Origin: an uncultured Oscillospiraceae bacterium
Lineage (GTDB): Bacteria > Bacillota > Clostridia > Oscillospirales > Ruminococcaceae
DNA: 35,105 nt
Assembly: GCA_934481355.1 (NCBI GenBank)
Contig: CAKSPH010000028.1
Location: forward strand, 1 to 35,105
Direction of reading: 5' to 3'
The first letter of the stretch is position 1; every line of letters starts with the position of its first letter. Positions 32,609-35,105 of this stretch are shown here, one piece after another. Under the pieces are notes generated by a model that was given only the letters and a program-made list of their open reading frames with translations, was not told the DNA's origin and did not search any database. The translations under genes were made by a program, and so were the position numbers.

Positions 32609-33083
32609 TCACTTCATCACCCAGAATTTATTCAGGATATAGTTTAATGGAATGGTAACTATCAGGTTTAGTATCGGCGCAACATATTCTGACAGCGACA
32701 ATACATCAACTAAAACGTACAAAAGACCGGTGCCTATTGCCAGATTTGTGCCATAAGCAAGAAACGTCTTTATTATTGTTTTTGTCTTTTCATCCTGCTT
32801 TTTAAACACAAACCTGCTGTTCCAGAAATAAGAATTGAGCACACTGACTACAAAGCCCATGGCGTTTCCGATACCATTCCCTGTTGATCGTCACAAAAAT
32901 ATAATATACTGCCAGAGAAATAGCCGTATTGGAAACACCAACAAGACAAAACTTCACAAATTGAAACAGTCCCTGCCATTGTTCTTCAGAAAGCTTTATT
33001 TTAAATACTTTCAGAATACCGCCGAGCATAAACCTTATTAACCGTTCTAAAAGCTTCCATGCGGAACTTAAGAAATATTTCAT
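32609..33083 (-). pseudogene. GtrA family protein, frameshifted
   Basis: The first part (from 33083) reads MKYFLSSAWKLLERL and helix 1 FVKFCLVGVSNTAISLAVYYIFVTI. The second part, in another frame, reads AMGFVVSVLNSYFWNSRFVFKK, two more helices and LNLIVTIPLNYILNKFWVMK, matching GtrA to its end. The frame changes near 32875-32890, within AGGGAATGG on the minus strand. The total of 475 bases is one more than a multiple of three. Either the gene is broken or there is a sequencing error. It lies between rfbG and the aldolase in the operon. Confidence 0.85.
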
Positions 33084-33100
33084 CTGAAAATCTGCCTTTG

Positions 33101-34156
33101 TTATGCTCTTGCAGTCATATACTCGTTGATCTGTTTTTCCATAACCGCTCCGATATCGCCCCTGTCAAAATAAATGCGCGACCACTCAACGGTTTTTTCG
33201 ATTGCTTCGTAAACATGCCAGCGTGGTTTCCAGCCGAACACTGACTTCAGTTTAGAGCAGTCCAGTTTCAGGAAGTTTGCCTCATGAGGGGCATTTTTCT
33301 CAGCAACATTTTTCCAGCTTATACCGCCCCATGTATCGCAGAAAAGCTGGACCAGTTCACCGGTAGTTACGCAGTCGCAGTCGTCCGGTCCTACGTTGTA
33401 CCAGCCAGAAACTGAGATATCGTCATATTGTCTGCCTGCTATCAGCAAGTAAGCGAACAGCGGTTCAAGAACGTGCTGATAGGGGCGTGTCGAAAAGGGA
33501 TTACGGACGATTATTTCTTCATTTTTCTCGACCGCCCTTACACAGTCGGGTACGATTCTGTCATTAGCAAAATCACCGCCGCCTATAACATTGCCAGCCC
33601 TTGCAGTAGAGACAGCGACCCTGCCGTCTGCGAAAAAGCTGTTTTTATAGCTGTGTGTAACAAGCTCTGAGCAGGACTTGCTGTTGGAATACGGGTCGTA
33701 CCCGTCAAGCGGTTCGTTTTCACGGTAACCCCATTCCCACTCATTATTCTTGTATACCTTATCTGTGGTTACATTAAGGAATGATTTTACACAATCTGAA
33801 TTTCTGACGCACTCAAGGATATTCACTGTACCCATGACATTTGTTTCATAGGTATAAGCGGGATCCTTATAGCTGTCCCTTACTATCGGCTGGGCGGCAA
33901 GGTGAAGGACTATTTCCGGCTGAGCCTTGTCAAAAGCGGCTTTAAGAGAGGCCATATCGCGGATATCACCGATTACGGAAGTTATGTTTTTCTCAACTCC
34001 GGAGATAGAGAATAAATTGGGTTCAGTGGGTGGATTGAGAGAATATCCGGTAACCTCTGCGCCTGCCATCAGAAGTATCTTGCAGAGCCATGTACCCTTA
34101 AATCCGGTATGTCCGGTAACAAATACGCGTTTTCCTTTGTAAAAATCCAGATTCAT
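33101..34156 (-). CDS. rfbG: CDP-glucose 4,6-dehydratase
   Basis: A 351-residue SDR that turns CDP-glucose into CDP-4-keto-6-deoxyglucose. GHTGFKGTWL is the dinucleotide motif with the family's Lys. TTDKVY and YDPYSNSK (YxxxK) form the active site, and STRPYQHVLEPL is typical of RfbG. The start MNLDFYKGKRVF matches the family's usual N-terminus; GTG and ATG codons further up have no better ribosome site. It follows the rfbF stop by eight bases. The product feeds the rest of the operon. Confidence 0.94.
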   Translation of the reverse strand: MNLDFYKGKRVFVTGHTGFKGTWLCKILLMAGAEVTGYSLNPPTEPNLFSISGVEKNITSVIGDIRDMASLKAAFDKAQPEIVLHLAAQPIVRDSYKDPAYTYETNVMGTVNILECVRNSDCVKSFLNVTTDKVYKNNEWEWGYRENEPLDGYDPYSNSKSCSELVTHSYKNSFFADGRVAVSTARAGNVIGGGDFANDRIVPDCVRAVEKNEEIIVRNPFSTRPYQHVLEPLFAYLLIAGRQYDDISVSGWYNVGPDDCDCVTTGELVQLFCDTWGGISWKNVAEKNAPHEANFLKLDCSKLKSVFGWKPRWHVYEAIEKTVEWSRIYFDRGDIGAVMEKQINEYMTARA

Positions 34157-34164
34157 AATATCAT

Positions 34165-34938
34165 TCACCATTTCTTCCACGGAGCCTGTCCGCTTTCCCA
34201 GAGTTTCTCAAGCATATCTTTCTCGCGTTTGGTGTCCATGCACTGCCAGAATCCTTTGTGCATATATGACATCAGTTCTCCCTGAGCCGCCACAGACTCC
34301 AGCGGCTTTTTCTCAAACACGGTATCATCGCCGTCTATATATTCAAATATCTTCGGGCTGAGCACCATGTAACCTGCATTTATGGGAGCGCCGTCGGTAG
34401 CGCTTTTCTCGCGGAATGAATGAACGGCATTGTCTCCGCCGATATCCAGTACGCCCTTTTGCTGTTCAAGCATCACGGCGGTAAGGGTAGCGATTTTGCC
34501 ATGATTCTCATGGAATTTTACCAGTTCTGCAATATTTACATCGCAGACGCCATCGCCATAGGTCATCATAAATGTCTCATTGCCGATATACTGCTGGACC
34601 CTTTTTATTCGTCCGCCTGTCATAGTATTGAGTCCGGTGTCCACTACGGTAACCTTCCACGGCTCAGCGTGCATATTATGAATAATAATATCGTTTCCCC
34701 TGGTGAAATCAAATGTTATATCTGATGTGTGCAGGAAGTAATCGGAAAACCATTCCTTTATGATATGCTGCTTATATCCGGCACAGATTATAAATTCATT
34801 AAAGCCGTAATAAGAATATTCCTTCATTATGTGCCAGAGAATGGGCATTCCGCCTATCTCTATCATTGGTTTCGGCTTATATGCGCTTTCTTCGGAAATC
34901 CTTGTTCCAAGCCCACCTGCCAGAAGTACTACTTTCAT
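34165..34938 (-). CDS. rfbF: Glucose-1-phosphate cytidylyltransferase
   Basis: A 257-residue nucleotidyltransferase that makes CDP-glucose from CTP and glucose 1-phosphate. The signature LAGGLGTRISEESAYKPKPM is at the N-terminus, followed by TYGDGVCDVN and GFWQCMDTKREKDMLE. Its length is the usual one. ACGGAGGGATAAA precedes the start. It is the first complete gene of the operon in this window. Glucose 1-phosphate could come from the cellobiose phosphorylase reaction, which is only a metabolic link, not a genetic one. Confidence 0.95.
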   Translation of the reverse strand: MKVVLLAGGLGTRISEESAYKPKPMIEIGGMPILWHIMKEYSYYGFNEFIICAGYKQHIIKEWFSDYFLHTSDITFDFTRGNDIIIHNMHAEPWKVTVVDTGLNTMTGGRIKRVQQYIGNETFMMTYGDGVCDVNIAELVKFHENHGKIATLTAVMLEQQKGVLDIGGDNAVHSFREKSATDGAPINAGYMVLSPKIFEYIDGDDTVFEKKPLESVAAQGELMSYMHKGFWQCMDTKREKDMLEKLWESGQAPWKKW

Positions 34939-34955
34939 TTTATCCCTCCGTTATT

Positions 34956-35105
34956 TTAAGCTGCCGGTTCCATTTCTGCCATCGCAAATGTTTCAAGCTT
35001 TATGGGATTTTCCGTTTTGGCTACGACCCTTGCGTAGATAGTATCCATTCCTTCCGGAATGTTTCCCGAGTTTATGAAAACACAGGCACTGCCGTCTGCG
35101 ATATC
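34956..35105 (-). CDS. Unknown protein, C-terminal fragment
   Basis: The last 49 codons and TAA stop of a gene that enters from the right edge. The peptide contains ACVFINSGNIPEGMDTIYAR and ends AMAEMEPAA; alternating hydrophobic residues suggest beta strands. No motif is recognised. Same strand as rfbF and 17 bases before its start codon, with an rfbF ribosome site between, so it probably belongs to the same operon. Confidence 0.6.
   Translation of the reverse strand, partial: DIADGSACVFINSGNIPEGMDTIYARVVAKTENPIKLETFAMAEMEPAA

Noticed and set aside
1..35105. CRISPR array
   Set aside because: The repeated units are dispersed, inverted and flanked by target duplications. There is no regular repeat-spacer pattern and no cas gene.
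1..35105. tRNA or ribosomal RNA genes
   Set aside because: No cloverleaf with a TTCGA-type T loop or rRNA signature was noticed in the intergenic regions.

Overview
The window most resembles a plant-fibre-degrading gut or rumen Firmicute close to Ruminococcus (Oscillospiraceae/Ruminococcaceae). The reasons are a GH94 cellobiose phosphorylase of the Ruminococcus type, a lipoprotein GH26 mannanase beside a cytoplasmic GH27 alpha-galactosidase, strong purine-rich Shine-Dalgarno sites, many TTGACA-N17-TATAAT promoters, a tetrahydrofolate riboswitch, a BirA-type biotin operator and a dipicolinate synthase pair. No species can be named from the sequence alone.

Layout. 0.2-7.2 kb is glycan catabolism: cellobiose phosphorylase, an orphan OmpR-type regulator, a convergent Nudix hydrolase, then a GH27 / 67-aa zinc-ribbon / GH26 operon for galactomannan. 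7.5-12.2 kb is mostly minus strand: bioY with a biotin-repressor operator, a GT4 glycosyltransferase, proC, a folT-like transporter under a THF riboswitch, and pfkA. 12.6-18 kb holds trxA, an aspartate aminotransferase, a single-domain response regulator, a serine hydrolase and a DUF1015 protein. 18.2-24.2 kb holds the RNase P RNA, an acyl-CoA synthetase, an APH-fold kinase with Glu at the usual catalytic Asp, ppa-maf with a TGATG overlap, and dpaAB behind a sigma-K-like promoter. From about 24.3 kb to the right edge is a more AT-rich surface-polysaccharide region. It contains a lone gtrA and then a tightly packed minus-strand operon that enters from beyond the right edge: rfbF, rfbG, a frameshifted gtrA, a DRE-TIM aldolase, a GtrB-like GT2, a SDR epimerase, an acetolactate-synthase-like ThDP enzyme, a split transketolase and an acyltransferase.

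Two things stand out. (1) A family of small mobile elements with GGTCACCTCTAAAAACC termini occurs at least eight times: five full copies, one cut by the window edge and two end remnants. Four full copies have exact 4-bp target duplications and one has a 3-of-4 match. All copies lie in predicted transcribed 5' leaders or 3' UTRs; in the leaders of pfkA, the aminotransferase and the response regulator, and as a remnant before ppa, the element lies between a recognisable promoter and the start codon. One full copy has an unrelated core, and the ppa ribosome-binding site appears to derive from an element end. (2) The CDP-glucose operon carries three different carbon-carbon bond enzymes (aldolase, ALS-like ThDP enzyme, split transketolase), with no CDP-4-keto-6-deoxyglucose-3-dehydrase in view. 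This suggests an undescribed branched or chain-extended sugar that is loaded onto undecaprenyl phosphate by the GtrB-like enzyme and flipped by GtrA.
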